In this document: positions 6,712-14,953 of the stretch, in pieces
How positions within the stretch are numbered: position 1 is the first letter of the stretch
Layout of the letters: each line of letters starts with the position of its first letter
Assembly: GCA_018374635.1 (NCBI GenBank)
Contig: JAHAEW010000040.1
Location: 1 to 28,222, forward strand
Direction of reading: 5' to 3'
From: Clostridiales bacterium
GTDB lineage: Bacteria; Bacillota; Clostridia; Oscillospirales; Oscillospiraceae
DNA: 28,222 bases
Translations under genes and position numbers: made by a program
The notes under the pieces: generated by a model
Told to the model about the DNA's origin: nothing
What the model saw: only the letters and a program-made list of their open reading frames with translations
Database searches by the model: none

Positions 6712-7938
6712 ATGGGATTGATTGTACAGAAATTCGGCGGCTCCTCGGTCGCCGATGCGGAGAAGATCCGCAATGTGGCGCGTATCATCACAGAGACCTA
6801 CCGCCGGGGCCACAATGTGGTGGCCGTCCTCTCCGCCCAGGGGGATACCACGGACGACCTGATCGCCAAGGCGGCGGAGATCAATCCGAAGGCCTCCAAG
6901 CGGGAGATGGATATGCTCCTCTCCACCGGAGAGCAGATCTCCTGTTCCCTGTGCGCCATGGCCATTGAGGCCATGGGCTATCCGGTTCTCTCCCTGACCG
7001 GATGGCAGGCCGGGATGAAAACCAACTCCGCTTACAGCAACGCCCGCATCAAGCGCATTGGGCCGGAGCGTATTCTGGCGGAGCTGGACCGCAGAAGCAT
7101 CGTGATCGTCACCGGCTTTCAGGGCGTGAACAAGTATGACGACATCACCACCCTGGGCCGGGGGGGATCGGACACCTCTGCCGTGGCCCTGGCCGCCTCC
7201 CTCCATGCGGATCTGTGCCAGATCTACACCGACGTGGACGGAGTCTATACCGCCGACCCGCGCCGGGTCAAGGGCGCGCGCAAGCTGGATGAGATCACCT
7301 ACGACGAGATGCTGGAGCTGGCCAGCCTGGGTGCCCAGGTCCTCCACAACCGCTCGGTGGAAATGGCCAAGCGCTACAATGTCAATCTGGAGGTGCTCTC
7401 CAGCTTTTCCGGACAGCCCGGCACCAAAGTCAAGGAGGTTACTAAAAACATGGAAAAAGTATATGTCAGCGGCGTTGCCAAGGATACCGATATTGCCCGT
7501 GTGGCCGTCATTGGCCTGGCCGATGAGCCTGGCATCGCCTTCAAGATTTTCTCGATGCTGGGAAAGGAAAACATCAATGTAGACATCATCCTCCAGTCCA
7601 TCGGCCGCGACCAGACCAAGGACATCAGCTTCACCGTCGGTCACGGGGATATGGAGCGGGTCCGGGAGCTGCTGGAGGAGCGCAAGTCCGCCCTCCGTTA
7701 CGACCATGTGGACATCGTGGATACTGTGGCAAAGATCTCCATTGTGGGCGCCGGCATGGTAAACAACGCCGGCGTGGCCTCCCAGATGTTTGAGGCCCTG
7801 TACAGCGCGGGCGTCAACATCAACATGATCTCCACGTCCGAGATCAAGATCTCGGTGCTGGTGAACAAGAACGAGGCCGACCGGGCGGTCCAGGCCATCC
7901 ACGACCGCTTTTTCTCCCAGTTCGGGAGCCACAACTGA
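6712..7938 (+). CDS. lysC: Aspartate kinase (alpha subunit), AKII-like
   Basis: Phosphorylates aspartate, the first step to lysine, threonine, methionine and diaminopimelate for the cell wall. The 408-residue length equals that of Bacillus subtilis aspartokinase II alpha. The kinase domain shows KFGGSS (7-12), FQGVNKYDDITTLGRGGSDTSA, and YTDVDGVYTADPR. Two ACT domains fill the region after about 262 (VAVIGLADEPGIAFKIFSML and ISIVGAGMVNNAGVASQMF), which is where lysine or threonine would bind. The ribosome binding site is GGGGG, somewhat far (about 12 nt) from the ATG. A strong internal binding site and in-frame ATG at 7450 suggest a second product. A hairpin terminator follows at 7962-7994. 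Confidence 0.95.
   Translation: MGLIVQKFGGSSVADAEKIRNVARIITETYRRGHNVVAVLSAQGDTTDDLIAKAAEINPKASKREMDMLLSTGEQISCSLCAMAIEAMGYPVLSLTGWQAGMKTNSAYSNARIKRIGPERILAELDRRSIVIVTGFQGVNKYDDITTLGRGGSDTSAVALAASLHADLCQIYTDVDGVYTADPRRVKGARKLDEITYDEMLELASLGAQVLHNRSVEMAKRYNVNLEVLSSFSGQPGTKVKEVTKNMEKVYVSGVAKDTDIARVAVIGLADEPGIAFKIFSMLGKENINVDIILQSIGRDQTKDISFTVGHGDMERVRELLEERKSALRYDHVDIVDTVAKISIVGAGMVNNAGVASQMFEALYSAGVNINMISTSEIKISVLVNKNEADRAVQAIHDRFFSQFGSHN
7432..7438 (+). promoter_or_regulatory. Internal ribosome binding site inside lysC
   Basis: AAGGAGG lies in-frame within lysC, 11 nt before the ATG at 7450. It is a better match to the 16S tail than the site in front of the gene itself. The same device makes the beta subunit of Bacillus aspartokinase II. 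Confidence 0.6.
7450..7938 (+). CDS. Aspartokinase beta subunit from internal start
   Basis: An in-frame ATG at codon 247 of lysC, preceded by AAGGAGG, would yield a 162-residue protein consisting only of the two ACT domains. In Bacillus subtilis the aspartokinase II beta subunit is made the same way, from an internal start near codon 246 of a 408-codon gene, and has 163 residues. The near-identical geometry supports true internal initiation. What is seen is the start codon, site and length; production of the protein is inference. The beta chain would assemble with alpha into the regulated holoenzyme. Confidence 0.6.
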   Translation: MEKVYVSGVAKDTDIARVAVIGLADEPGIAFKIFSMLGKENINVDIILQSIGRDQTKDISFTVGHGDMERVRELLEERKSALRYDHVDIVDTVAKISIVGAGMVNNAGVASQMFEALYSAGVNINMISTSEIKISVLVNKNEADRAVQAIHDRFFSQFGSHN

Positions 7939-7961
7939 ACCGGATACCGCGAAAAAAAGGA

Positions 7962-7994
7962 AAGAGCCCGGACGGCACAGCCGTCCGGGCTCTT
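7962..7994. terminator. Terminator between lysC and malQ
   Basis: AAGAGCCCGGACGGC (7962-7976) pairs perfectly with GCCGTCCGGGCTCTT (7980-7994) around a 3-nt loop. On the minus strand it is followed by seven T (from 7958 downward), making a strong terminator for the malQ side. On the plus strand the T-run is short. Confidence 0.85.
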
Positions 7995-8030
7995 CGCGCG
8001 CCGGGCAAATGGCCGGATGCCCGTACAAGG

Positions 8031-9518
8031 TTACGGACAGCGGCGGTAGGTGCGGGTGATCTTCCGCAGGCGGGTGGACACGTCCGGGTTGAACGCGGCC
8101 TCCCGCACCCGCCAGCTCCAGTTCTGGGGCCCCATGGTGCCGGGGGCGTTCATCCGGGCGTCGGAACCCAGGCCCAGCAGGTCCTGCATGGGGACCATGG
8201 CCAGGCGGGCAGGGGAGGCCCAGGCCCCGCACACGGCCCCCCAGCCGAAGCCCTCGTCCCCCCGGAGGCGGAGGTAGTCGGAGGCATACTCCCGCTCGGC
8301 GGCGCTGGACTCCTCAAAGAGCCACTGGACAAAGGTGGGGGTGTCGTGGGTGCCGGTGTAGATGATGGAATTGGGCGGGCAGTTGTGGGGCAGATAGGCG
8401 CTCTCCCCCACCGGATCAAAGGCGTAGATCAGGATCTTCATGCCGGGCAGGCCGCTCTGGGCGATAAAGGCCCGGACCTCGTCGTCCAGGTCGCCCAGGT
8501 CCTCGGCGATGAGATGGAGCCCGGGGATGACCGAGAGGAGCTCCACCAGCTCCAGACCGGGGCCGGGCTCCCAGTGGCCGGCCTTGGCGGTGGGTGCATC
8601 CAGGGGAATGGACCAATAGGTGTGGAAGGCGCGGAAGTGGTCGATGCGCACCACGTCGTAGAGCCGGGCCATCTGCTCTCCCCGGCGGCGCCACCAGGCA
8701 TAGCCGGTGGAGCGGTGATAGTCCCAGTCGTAGAGGGGATTGCCCCAGTGCTGGCCCTCGTCGCTGAAGGCGTCCGGGGGCACGCCCGCCACGGCAGTTG
8801 GGTGGAAGTCCTCGTCCAGCTGGAAGAGGGAGGGGTTGGCCCAGACCTCCGCCGAGTCGGGAGAGACGTAGATGGGCAGGTCGCCGATGATGGAGATTCC
8901 CCGCTCGTTGGCGTAGCGCTTGAGGGCGTCCCACTGGCGGAAAAAGAGGAATTGCAGGAACGCGTGGTAGGAGATCTCTTCGGCCAGGGCCTCCCGTAGG
9001 GGGGCGAGGGCCTCGGGCTGGCGGGTACGCACCTCCCGGGGCCAGTCCTTCAGCTCGGCGCCGCCGAAATGGTCCCGCAGAGCCAGAAAGAAGGCAAAGT
9101 CGGGCAGCCAGTCGGCCTCCTCCTCCAGGAAGCGGTCCAGCTCCTGGGCATAGCGGGTCCGGCCCCGTTCCCACGCCTTGCGGAGCAAGGCAGGGCGGTT
9201 CATGTGGAGCCAGGGGTAATCCACACGGTCGGGATTGGGATACTGGGATTCACTCAGCTCCTGGGCGGTGAGCAGGCCATCCTGGGCCAGGGTCTCCAGG
9301 TCCAGGAAAAAGGGGTTGCCCGCAAAGGAGGAGGGGGACATATAGGGGGAGTCCCCTCCGCCGGGAGGGACCAGAGGGAGGATCTGCCAGTAATGCTGTC
9401 CGGCGTCACAGAGAAAATCCACAAAGCGGCGGGCCTTGGCCCCCAGGGTCCCGATACCGTAATCGCCGGGAAGGGCCGAGATGGGGAGCAGGATGCCGCT
9501 GGAGCGGTAGGTGAGCAT
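8031..9518 (-). CDS. malQ: 4-alpha-glucanotransferase (amylomaltase)
   Basis: A GH77 enzyme of 495 residues that transfers alpha-1,4-glucan segments between oligosaccharides, used in maltodextrin and glycogen turnover in the cytosol. Visible are the N-terminal GILLPISALPGDYGIGTLG, the loop GGGDSPYMSPSSFAGNP, the nucleophile Asp 293 in RIDHFRAF, the acid/base Glu 339 in LIAEDLG, and Asp 392 in YTGTHDTPT. All catalytic residues are intact. The start at 9518 follows a GGAGGT site; an ATG 16 codons upstream has none. The lipoprotein gene ends 72 bp upstream on the same strand, so malQ may be the last gene of a clpC-lipoprotein-malQ transcript. No other sugar genes are nearby. Confidence 0.95.
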   Translation of the reverse strand: MLTYRSSGILLPISALPGDYGIGTLGAKARRFVDFLCDAGQHYWQILPLVPPGGGDSPYMSPSSFAGNPFFLDLETLAQDGLLTAQELSESQYPNPDRVDYPWLHMNRPALLRKAWERGRTRYAQELDRFLEEEADWLPDFAFFLALRDHFGGAELKDWPREVRTRQPEALAPLREALAEEISYHAFLQFLFFRQWDALKRYANERGISIIGDLPIYVSPDSAEVWANPSLFQLDEDFHPTAVAGVPPDAFSDEGQHWGNPLYDWDYHRSTGYAWWRRRGEQMARLYDVVRIDHFRAFHTYWSIPLDAPTAKAGHWEPGPGLELVELLSVIPGLHLIAEDLGDLDDEVRAFIAQSGLPGMKILIYAFDPVGESAYLPHNCPPNSIIYTGTHDTPTFVQWLFEESSAAEREYASDYLRLRGDEGFGWGAVCGAWASPARLAMVPMQDLLGLGSDARMNAPGTMGPQNWSWRVREAAFNPDVSTRLRKITRTYRRCP

Positions 9519-9590
9519 CGTATGACCTCCAATCGTGCGGCCGGAGGGCCGCAGGTTCTGCTCCATTATAGAGCGGCGGCGCGGAGGCTG

Positions 9591-10127
9591 TCAAGAAAGC
9601 CCGGCGGGGATGCCGCCCTCCTCCAACGTGCTGCGGATGGCGTCCAGGACCCCGTCGGCGTCCTCACACATGACCAGCAGACAGGTGCCGTCGGCCAGGG
9701 TCTCCACCCGGGCATCCTCGGCGATGGCGTACTGGTCGGCCAGATAGAACTCAAAATTGTTTTTCTGGGTCTCCACAAAGGAATCCAGCCCATCGCGGAC
9801 CACATCCTCCCGCCCGTCGGCGGGGAGGATCAGGGCGATGCCATAGGCCTTGATGTTCATGGGGGAGACCGCCACGGCAAAGGACTCCAGGTCCTCCGGG
9901 GTGACCCCCAGAAGGGAGAGGAGCAGATCGGCCCGCTCGTCCTCTGGGTCGCTGAGGACCGGGAGGGCCTCGTTCGTCTCCTGGTCCCGGGCGCGCTCGA
10001 TGGCGGAGCGGTAGAGCTGGGTACGCTCCTCCGGGGAGAGGGAAGGGGCAGGGGAGGCCGAGCAGGAGCAGAGCAGGGCAGTGAGCAGCAGGATCGCAGG
10101 GATCAGGCGTGTATGGCGCAGTATCAT
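9591..10127 (-). CDS. DUF4358 lipoprotein
   Basis: A 178-residue exported lipoprotein. The signal peptide (1-21) ends in LLTALLCSC, with Cys 22 (or less likely Cys 20) as the lipidation site. The mature part contains the segments SFAVAVSPMNIKAYGIALI, an F-V-E-T-Q-K-N-N-F-E-F-Y-L-A-D-Q-Y stretch and a closing beta region, which fits DUF4358, a clostridial extracytoplasmic family of unknown function. An AAAGGAG site precedes the ATG. The start codon overlaps the clpC stop by 4 bp (ATGA), a sign of translational coupling. Why a surface lipoprotein is coupled to a cytosolic chaperone is not clear. The domain call is from pattern recognition only. Confidence 0.78.
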   Translation of the reverse strand: MILRHTRLIPAILLLTALLCSCSASPAPSLSPEERTQLYRSAIERARDQETNEALPVLSDPEDERADLLLSLLGVTPEDLESFAVAVSPMNIKAYGIALILPADGREDVVRDGLDSFVETQKNNFEFYLADQYAIAEDARVETLADGTCLLVMCEDADGVLDAIRSTLEEGGIPAGLS

Positions 10128-12610
10128 GGTTCCAAACTCCTTTCGTTTGTGGCGGGGGATTGGGGTTCCAGGGCGAGGGCGCCCTCCCGCAGGACCAGTC
10201 GGACGGCCCCTCCGGCCTGGAGCGCGCCGGAGAGCAGCGCCTCGGCGGCGGGGTCCTCCACCCGGGCGCGGATGGCCCGGCGGAGGGGGCGCGCACCGTA
10301 GTCGGGGGCGAAGCCCTCCCGGGCCAGCTGTTCCAGGGCGTCTTCCTCCACGTGCAGGGAGACCCCCAGGCGGACCAGCCGCTCGCCCACGCCGTCCAGC
10401 ATCCGGCGGGCGATGGTGCGGATCTGTTCCCGCTCCAGCTGGCGGAACACGATGGTGTCATCCAGACGGTTGAGGAATTCCGGCCGGAAGACCCGCTTCA
10501 GGTCGCCCATCACGGCCTCCTTGAGCTCGGTCAGGGGGCGGGTCTCCCCGGAGGAGAGGGCCGACTGGAAGCCCAGCTTGCCGCCCTTGGCGGTGATGCG
10601 GGCGGCCCCCACGTTGGAGGTCATGACGATGACCGTGTTGCGGAAATCCGCCTTCCGGCCCTGGGTGTCGGTGACCACTCCGTCCTCGGTGATCTGGAGG
10701 AGGAGGCCCCAGACGTCCTCGTGGGCCTTCTCCAGCTCGTCAAAGAGGAGGACCGAGTAGGGACGCCGGCGCACCGCCTCGGTGAGCTGTCCCCCCTCGT
10801 CGTGGCCGATATAGCCAGGAGGGGAGCCGATCAGGCGGGAGACCGTGTGCCGCTCCATATACTCGGACATGTCGAAGCGGAGGAGGGCCTCTTCACTGCC
10901 GAAGAGGGCGGCGGCCAGGGCCTTGCAGAGCTCCGTCTTGCCCACGCCGGTGGGCCCTAGAAAGAGAAAGACCCCGATGGGACGGCCGGGCTCCTTCAGC
11001 CCCACCCGGCCCCGGCGCACCGCCCGGGCCACCGCCTGGACCGCCTCGTCCTGGCCGATCACCCGGCGGTGGAGCTCCCTCTCCAGGGCGAGGAGGCGGT
11101 CCTTTTCACTCTGGGTGAGGGAGGTGACGGGGACCCCCGTCCAGCGGGAGACCACCTGGGCCACATCCTCGGCGGTGACTTCCCCCACGTTCTGTCCGCT
11201 GTGCCAGAGGGTGCGCTCCCGGTCCAGCTCCCGGCGGAAATCGCTCTCGGCGTCCCGGAGCATGGCGGCCTTTTCAAAATCCTGACTGCGGATGGCCTCC
11301 TCCTTCTCCCGCCGGGCCTGGGCCACCCGCTCCTCCAGCTCCCGCAGGTCGGCGGGCGCGGAGAGCCGCTCCAGACGCACCAGGGCGGCCGCCTCGTCCA
11401 TCAGGTCGATGGCCTTGTCAGGCAGGCGGCGGTCGGCCAGATAGCGGATGGAGAGGGAGAGGGCCGCGTCCAGAGCCTCGTCGGAGATGCGCAGCTTATG
11501 GTGGGCCTCATACCGGCCCCGGATCCCCAGCAGGATGGAGCGGGCGGTGGCCTCGTCGGGCTCGGAGACGGTGACGGGCTGGAAGCGCCGCTCCAGCGCC
11601 GCGTCCTTTTCGATATAGCGGCGGTACTCGCTGGTGGTGGTGGCGCCGATGACCTGGATCTCCCCCCGGCCCAGGGCGGGCTTGATGATGTTGGCCGCGT
11701 CGATGGCACCCTCGGCGGAGCCGGCGCCCACGATGGTGTGGAGCTCGTCAATGAAGAGAATGATGTTGCCCAGACGCACCACTTCGCCCAGCAGCTGTTT
11801 GACCCGCTCCTCAAACTCGCCCCGGTATTTGGTGCCCGCCACCATGGAGGAGAGGTCCAGGGCCAGCAGACGCTTGCTGCGCAGCTCGTCGGGGACCTCC
11901 CCGGCGGCCAGGCGGCGGGCCAGGCCCTCCGCCACAGCGGTCTTGCCCACGCCGGGCTCTCCGATCAGGGCGGGATTGTTCTTGCGGCGGCGGGAGAGGA
12001 TCTGGATCACCCGGTCGATCTCGCCCTCCCGGCCCACCACCGGGTCCAGCAGACCGCTGGCCGCCATGCGCGTCAGGTCCCGGGAGAACTGTTCCAGGAG
12101 CTTGCTGTCCCCGGCGCCGGTGTAATCGGGCTCGGATTTGGCTTTTCCGCCGCTGCGGAAGGGTGGGGGGAGCTCTCCCCCCATAGCCGCGGAGAGATCC
12201 CCCGCCAGACGCCGGGGGTCCTGCCCGCAGGCCGAGAGGACCCGGATGGCCACGCCCTCCCCCTCCTGGAGCAGTCCCAGCAGGAGATGCTCCGTGCCCA
12301 CGTAGTCCTGGCCCAGCCGCCCGGCATGGGCCAGGGCCAGCTCGATGATGTGCCGGAAGCGGGGGGTGAGCCCCTGGGAGGGGAGGGCCCCCGGTATCCC
12401 GGACCCCACCGCCCGGAGAATGGCGGTGCGGATGGTCTCGGCCTCCAGCCCCGCGCTCTGAAGGACCCGGGCGGCCACGCCCCCGCCCTCCCGCAGCAGC
12501 CCCAGCAGGAGATGCTCCGTGCCCACATAGCCGTGCCCCAGCTCCGCGGCGCTCTCCTGGGCCAGACGCAGGGCGGTCTGGGCCCGCTGGGTAAAATTCA
12601 CATCGTTCAA
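10124..12610 (-). CDS. clpC: AAA+ protease regulatory subunit ClpC
   Basis: An ATP-driven unfoldase of about 828 residues that feeds proteins to ClpP. Two Clp-N repeats lie at about 4-142 (each with GTEHLLLGLL). AAA-1 has Walker A GEPGVGKT (217-224) and Walker B ILFIDE. A UVR/middle segment (about 425-465, EEAIRSQDFEKAAMLRD) is followed by AAA-2 with GPTGVGKT (552-559) and VLLFDE. The LGF loop at 679-681 is the ClpP-docking tripeptide. The TTG at 12610 gives the family-typical N-terminus and follows GAGGTG by 5 nt; an ATG at 12670 would add 20 basic residues. It is not preceded by ctsR-mcsA-mcsB, and no GGTCAAA-type CtsR repeat or CIRCE element is visible upstream. Confidence 0.95.
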   Translation of the reverse strand: MNDVNFTQRAQTALRLAQESAAELGHGYVGTEHLLLGLLREGGGVAARVLQSAGLEAETIRTAILRAVGSGIPGALPSQGLTPRFRHIIELALAHAGRLGQDYVGTEHLLLGLLQEGEGVAIRVLSACGQDPRRLAGDLSAAMGGELPPPFRSGGKAKSEPDYTGAGDSKLLEQFSRDLTRMAASGLLDPVVGREGEIDRVIQILSRRRKNNPALIGEPGVGKTAVAEGLARRLAAGEVPDELRSKRLLALDLSSMVAGTKYRGEFEERVKQLLGEVVRLGNIILFIDELHTIVGAGSAEGAIDAANIIKPALGRGEIQVIGATTTSEYRRYIEKDAALERRFQPVTVSEPDEATARSILLGIRGRYEAHHKLRISDEALDAALSLSIRYLADRRLPDKAIDLMDEAAALVRLERLSAPADLRELEERVAQARREKEEAIRSQDFEKAAMLRDAESDFRRELDRERTLWHSGQNVGEVTAEDVAQVVSRWTGVPVTSLTQSEKDRLLALERELHRRVIGQDEAVQAVARAVRRGRVGLKEPGRPIGVFLFLGPTGVGKTELCKALAAALFGSEEALLRFDMSEYMERHTVSRLIGSPPGYIGHDEGGQLTEAVRRRPYSVLLFDELEKAHEDVWGLLLQITEDGVVTDTQGRKADFRNTVIVMTSNVGAARITAKGGKLGFQSALSSGETRPLTELKEAVMGDLKRVFRPEFLNRLDDTIVFRQLEREQIRTIARRMLDGVGERLVRLGVSLHVEEDALEQLAREGFAPDYGARPLRRAIRARVEDPAAEALLSGALQAGGAVRLVLREGALALEPQSPATNERSLEP

Positions 12611-12761
12611 ACGATCACCTCGTTTTGCGGAGAATCGGAATCTCCTGGTTCTTTTTTGGGTCGGCCCCATGGTAACGCCTCTTTCCTTGGTAAAATAAGA
12701 TCGCGCAAAAGCTGGAAATTCTGCCATCCAAAAATATACCCAGTATTCTGTGAATTTAGCA

Positions 12762-12789
12762 TTGCAATTTTAAAAATTCGTGTTACAAT
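12762..12789 (+). promoter_or_regulatory. Promoter of the ferredoxin gene
   Basis: TTGCAA (12762-12767) and TACAAT (12784-12789) are spaced by 16 bp, with an extended -10 TGT. It lies in an AT-rich stretch between divergent clpC and the ferredoxin gene. Confidence 0.75.
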
Positions 12790-12819
12790 GTGGTTAGTTT
12801 AAGTTTGGAGGTGTTACCT

Positions 12820-12990
12820 ATGGCATATGTGATTAGCAGCGATTGCGTGAGCTGCGGCTCCTGCGCTGGCGCCTGCCCCGTGTCCGCCATCCACGAGGGT
12901 GACGAGCACTACGAGATCGACGCCGGTTCCTGCATCGACTGCGGTACCTGCGCCGATACCTGCCCCGTCGGAGCGATCTCCCAGGGCTAA
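12820..12990 (+). CDS. 2[4Fe-4S] ferredoxin
   Basis: A 56-residue clostridial ferredoxin that carries electrons at low potential in the cytosol. Two CxxCxxCxxxCP clusters are complete: Cys 9, 12, 15, 19 and Cys 38, 41, 44, 48. Each ends in CPV-x-AI, which reflects the internal duplication typical of this family. The ATG at 12820 follows GGAGGTG by 6 nt; a longer frame from 12790 lies in the promoter and leader. It is a single-gene unit with its own extended -10 promoter and a strong terminator, consistent with high expression. The exact redox partners cannot be inferred. Confidence 0.96.
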   Translation: MAYVISSDCVSCGSCAGACPVSAIHEGDEHYEIDAGSCIDCGTCADTCPVGAISQG

Positions 12991-13014
12991 TCGTCTCATT
13001 TGAGAAATGAAAAA

Positions 13015-13046
13015 CAGGGACCCGTCCTGGACGGGTCCCTGTTTTT
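13015..13046 (+). terminator. Intrinsic terminator of the ferredoxin gene
   Basis: CAGGGACCCGT (13015-13025) pairs perfectly with ACGGGTCCCTG (13031-13041), followed by five T (13042-13046). Confidence 0.92.
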
Positions 13047-13068
13047 GTGTTTGCATGAAACACATTTG

Positions 13069-13097
13069 TTTACAATGAGATGGAAATCCTGTATACT
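13069..13097 (+). promoter_or_regulatory. Promoter of the brnQ operon
   Basis: TTTACA (13069-13074) and TATACT (13092-13097) are spaced by 17 bp. The brnQ start is about 45 nt after the predicted transcription start. Confidence 0.7.
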
Positions 13098-13148
13098 ACC
13101 ACCATGCAGACTCGTGCGTATTCAGAGAGAGAAAAAGGAGGAGCGAGC

Positions 13149-14451
13149 ATGAAGCAGCTCAAGAGCAGGGACCTGCTGCTGGTAGGATTCACCCTGTTTT
13201 CGATGTTTTTTGGGGCGGGAAACCTGATTTTTCCGCCCAATATCGCGGCCCAGGCGGGGACCATGACCTGGTTTGCCATGCTGGGCATGACCCTGAGTGC
13301 GGTGGGCCTTCCGGTATTGGGGATCATCGCGGTGGCCCGCTCGGGGGGACTGGACGTGCTGGGCGGCCGGGTCCATCCCATGTTTGCAAAAGTGTTCACA
13401 GTGATCGCCTATCTGGCCATCGGCCCCTGTCTGGCCATTCCGCGTACCGCCAGCACATCCTTTGAGATGGCGGTGCCCCCCCTTTGTAGGCGGCGGCGCG
13501 CCCATCGCGGTCTATCAGCTGATCTATTCTTTGGTGTTTTTCACGCTGGCCCTCATCGTGGCCCTGCGGCCGGAGAAGCTCACTGACCGGCTGGGCAAGA
13601 TCATGTGTCCCATCCTCATTGGCCTGATCGTGATCACCTTTGTGGGGTGTGTGGTCAATCCGCTGGAGGGGTACGGAGCGGCCGGCGCAGGCTATGAGAC
13701 CCCGGTCCAGGCCATATCCACCGGCTTTTTGGCGGGATACAACACCATGGACACCATCGCGGCGCTGGTGTTCGGCATTGTCATCAGCCTGAATATCCGT
13801 GCCCGGGGCGTGGAGGAGGACCGCGCTGTGGTCCGCGGAGCGGTCCGGGCTGGCGTCATCGCGGGTGTGCTGCTCTTTGTGATCTACTCCATGCTGGCCC
13901 ATATCGGCGCGCTCTCGGGCGGCGCCTTCCCCGGTCCGGAGAACGGAGCCCAGGCCCTGACCAACATCGTGGCCACCCTGTTTGGACGGCTGGGCAACGC
14001 GCTGCTGGCGGCCATCTTCGTGATCGCCTGCTTCAACGTGTGCGTGGGCCTGATCTGCTCCTGCGGCGAGTATTTCAACAGCATCTGCCCCAGATTGTCC
14101 TACCGGGCCTGGGCGGTCCTCTTCGCGGCGGCGAGCATGGTCCTGGCCAACGCGGGCCTGAACCAGATCCTGGCTTTCTCCGGGCCGGTGCTCAACATGA
14201 TCTATCCGGTGGTCATCATGCTCATCCTGCTCTCCTATGCTCAGCCCTGGCTGGAGGGGCGGCGGATGGTCTACCCCATGACCATCCTCTTTACCGGGGT
14301 GGCCAGTATTCTTTTTGAAGTACAGCGCCTGCTGAAGCTGGAGGTATTGAACGGAATGCCGCTGGCCGAGCTGAATCTGGGCTGGATTCTCCCTGCCGCC
14401 GCAGGCGTGATCGCGGGGCTGGCCCTGTCCGGAAAGAAAACGGAACAGTGA
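13149..14451 (+). pseudogene. brnQ: Branched-chain amino acid carrier BrnQ, frameshifted
   Basis: The gene would encode a 433-residue LIVCS-family carrier that imports leucine, isoleucine and valine with a cation. The first part begins MKQLKSRDLLLVGFTLFSMF and carries FFGAGNLIFPP, a family hallmark. The reading frame shifts at the 7-C run 13476-13482. Reading it as six C joins TSFEMAVPP to FVGGGAPIAVYQLIYSLVFF, and all remaining helices then follow to a normal C-terminus. As written, the first frame ends at 13586 after about 145 residues and the second frame lacks the N-terminus. AAAAAGGAGGAG precedes the ATG at 13149. Everything except the single base looks intact, so a sequencing error, a recent mutation or phase variation are all possible. 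It heads an operon with the next two genes. Confidence 0.88.
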
Positions 14452-14467
14452 TCGGAGGAGGAACAAA

Positions 14468-14929
14468 ATGCATCACGACTGTCACTGCGGCTGCGGCCAT
14501 GACCACAGCCATGCCCACGACTGTGGGTGCGGGCACGAACACCGGCACGCCCAGGGCGGGCTGACCCCCGCTATGGAGGAATTTCTCCAACACCTGCACC
14601 ACCACCACTTCCTTCCGGTGGCCCGCTTTCTGGTGGAGAGCAGCGTGGAGGAGGATTTCTGCGCCGTGGCCCTTGCCCCGGTCTATCTCCGCGCGCCCGA
14701 CGAGAGCATGGAGTCGGTGAAAGAGACGGCGGCCATGCTGCTGGAGCTGGAAAAGATGGGCTATCTCACCCTGGATTACGATTATCCTCTTGACAGATAC
14801 TCATATAAAGAGTATAAAGAATCTGAGCTTTATGCCTATTTCTGCCGGACGGTGGCGGAGGGAACGGGACGAGCCGGATTCCTGGGTGACCGACCGGTGC
14901 TGGAACTGGGCAGTATCGCTCCCACATAA
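14468..14929 (+). CDS. His/Cys-rich protein of unknown function
   Basis: A 153-residue protein whose first 30 residues hold 10 His and 5 Cys, including a duplicated ten-residue unit (CGCGHDHSHA at 7-16, CGCGHEHRHA at 19-28; period 12). A further HLHHHH cluster lies at 42-47. Such a tail suggests binding of zinc, nickel or a similar metal, as in HypB, UreE or SlyD tails. The rest (about 50-153) has no signal peptide or membrane helix. A predicted helix with the residues ETAAMLLELEKMGYLTLDYD resembles the end of a winged-helix fold, but this is weak. I do not recognise the family. GGAGGAGG lies just before the ATG. It starts 16 bp after brnQ and ends 24 bp before the deaminase gene, so all three are likely one transcript. 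Confidence 0.8.
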   Translation: MHHDCHCGCGHDHSHAHDCGCGHEHRHAQGGLTPAMEEFLQHLHHHHFLPVARFLVESSVEEDFCAVALAPVYLRAPDESMESVKETAAMLLELEKMGYLTLDYDYPLDRYSYKEYKESELYAYFCRTVAEGTGRAGFLGDRPVLELGSIAPT

Positions 14930-14953
14930 ACAGATTGGAAGGAAGGATACTCC

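Noticed and set aside
6514..8232. Minus-strand open frame of about 570 codons covering lysC and part of malQ
   Set aside because: It overlaps lysC on the other strand and malQ in another frame, and crosses a strong terminator.
12611..12819. CtsR or CIRCE operator before clpC
   Set aside because: Neither the GGTCAAA heptad repeats nor the TTAGCACTC-N9-GAGTGCTAA palindrome is present; a lone TTAGCA is not enough.
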